Source: Candidatus Bathycorpusculum sp. (GTDB lineage: Archaea; Thermoproteota; Bathyarchaeia; Bathyarchaeales; Bathycorpusculaceae). Taken from it: a stretch of DNA of 6,173 nt. The notes under the pieces were generated by a model that was not told where the DNA came from, made no database searches, and saw only the letters and a program-made list of their open reading frames with translations. This document shows, piece after piece, positions 5,658-6,173 of this stretch; within the stretch, counting starts at the first letter, position 1; every line of letters starts with the position of its first letter. The position numbers and the translations under genes were made by a program. The stretch spans positions 1 to 6,173 of the forward strand of contig WREZ01000078.1 in the NCBI GenBank assembly GCA_009779045.1. Reading direction: 5' to 3'.

Positions 5658-6173
5658 TTAGTTTGCGATTTTTCGGCGCATTGTGATAGCAAGGAATGCT
5701 GCCACTGCACCAACTGCTAATGCAACAACTGCAATAACGATTGCCGATATTACAGAGTTTGTGTCTGCGTCTTGACCTGCGTCACCTTTAGCACCTGTAG
5801 CACCTTCTGGACCTGTTTCGCCTTTAGGACCTGTAGCACCTGTAGCACCTGTACTGCCTGAAGAACCTGAGGAACCGTTTGTGCCATTTGTACCGTTTGT
5901 GCCATTTGTACCGTTTGTGCCATCTTTACCATCTTTACCGGGTTCGCCTTGATCACCTTTTACGGTTTCTTGAAACTCTGGATCGTTAACAATGTCGTTG
6001 ACAATGTCTTCGATTATTTGGCCAAGGTCACCGCCGTTAGAAATGCCACCTTCAGGTGTCTCATTGCCAGATGTACCATCGTCAGAAGAGACTCTTGTGT
6101 AAACGTTGAATGCACCCTCATAGAATATGTTGTTGCCTGCGTCATCAAAGACTGCTGCCCAGGTATATGGAGC
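5658..6173 (-). CDS. Collagen-like membrane-anchored surface protein (partial)
   Basis: The C-terminal 171 residues are present; the frame is open to the right edge, so the start lies outside the window. Fragment residues 1-30 (A-P-Y-T-W-A-A-V-F-D...) look like the end of a beta-rich extracellular domain. Residues 50-71 form a likely helix with regularly spaced Ile, Val and Leu, a possible trimerisation segment. Residues 73-135 are 21 uninterrupted Gly-X-Y triplets, including G-K-D x2, G-T-N x5, G-S-S x2 and G-A-T x3. A membrane helix (141-163) and the basic tail T-M-R-R-K-I-A-N follow, so the collagen part should be a stalk outside the cell. Proline is scarce, but K-G-E and K-G-D pairs, known to stabilise collagen trimers, are present. 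The G-T-N block creates five consecutive N-glycosylation sequons (N87, 90, 93, 96, 99); N37-E-T is a sixth. The overall function, such as adhesion or surface layer, is unknown. It was found by hand translation. Confidence 0.88.
   Translation of the reverse strand, partial: APYTWAAVFDDAGNNIFYEGAFNVYTRVSSDDGTSGNETPEGGISNGGDLGQIIEDIVNDIVNDPEFQETVKGDQGEPGKDGKDGTNGTNGTNGTNGTNGSSGSSGSTGATGATGPKGETGPEGATGAKGDAGQDADTNSVISAIVIAVVALAVGAVAAFLAITMRRKIAN
5769..5957 (-). repeat. Collagen-like Gly-X-Y repeat coding region
   Basis: Each triplet is 9 bases, 21 in all. In the G-T-N block (5877-5921) glycine codons alternate GGC and GGT, giving a near-perfect 18-bp repeat in DNA. This pattern points to recent expansion by duplication of an 18-bp unit and suggests length variation between strains. 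Confidence 0.85.

Noticed and set aside
5750..5956. Minus-strand 68-codon frame with repeated Q-M-A-Q-T-V
   Set aside because: This is a frame-shifted reading of the collagen repeat. The true frame gives Gly at every third codon, a membrane helix and a stop at 5658.

Overview
The window is AT-rich DNA, about 35-38% G+C by eye. It most likely comes from an archaeon. Clear TATA-like boxes lie about 25-80 bases before the genes, Shine-Dalgarno sequences are weak or absent at most starts, oligo-T runs serve as terminators, and two of the four proteins are surface proteins held by a C-terminal membrane helix with a short basic tail. The gene mix would fit Bathyarchaeia or another Thermoproteota/Nitrososphaerota-like lineage, or a host- or sediment-associated methanogen. 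The lineage is inference, because there is no rRNA or other phylogenetic marker here.

Layout, left to right. Positions 1-148 are non-coding, with a 10-bp palindrome and a ten-unit tetranucleotide repeat. Positions 149-1846 (minus) encode a polysaccharide/oligosaccharide flippase of the Wzx/MATE-like superfamily. Positions 1847-2104 form a divergent promoter region. Positions 2105-3454 (plus) encode a secreted, C-terminally tethered subtilisin-like (S8) protease with an intact Asp-His-Ser triad and a proline-rich stalk. Positions 3455-4073 are a long gene-free stretch with oligo-T runs, a hairpin, four exact copies of a 10-bp repeat, T/G-rich low-complexity DNA and, at its right end, two equal dyads, the second of which overlaps the TATA box of the next gene. 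Positions 4074-5342 (plus) encode a stand-alone AAA-type ATPase with a DUF4143-like C-terminus. Positions 5343-5657 are gene-poor, with a hexanucleotide repeat and a strong minus-strand terminator. Positions 5658-6173 (minus) hold the C-terminal 171 codons of a surface protein with 21 collagen-like Gly-X-Y triplets and a membrane anchor; its start lies beyond the right end.

Three of the four genes concern the cell envelope: export of lipid-linked sugars, a surface protease and a collagen-like stalk. The most striking detail is in the collagen region, where five consecutive Gly-Thr-Asn triplets make five tandem N-glycosylation sequons (N-G-T four times, then N-G-S) in a window that also carries an oligosaccharide flippase. 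A link between them is inference. The ATPase stands apart functionally and has its own elaborate promoter. No CRISPR array, rRNA, tRNA, transposase or integrase was seen.
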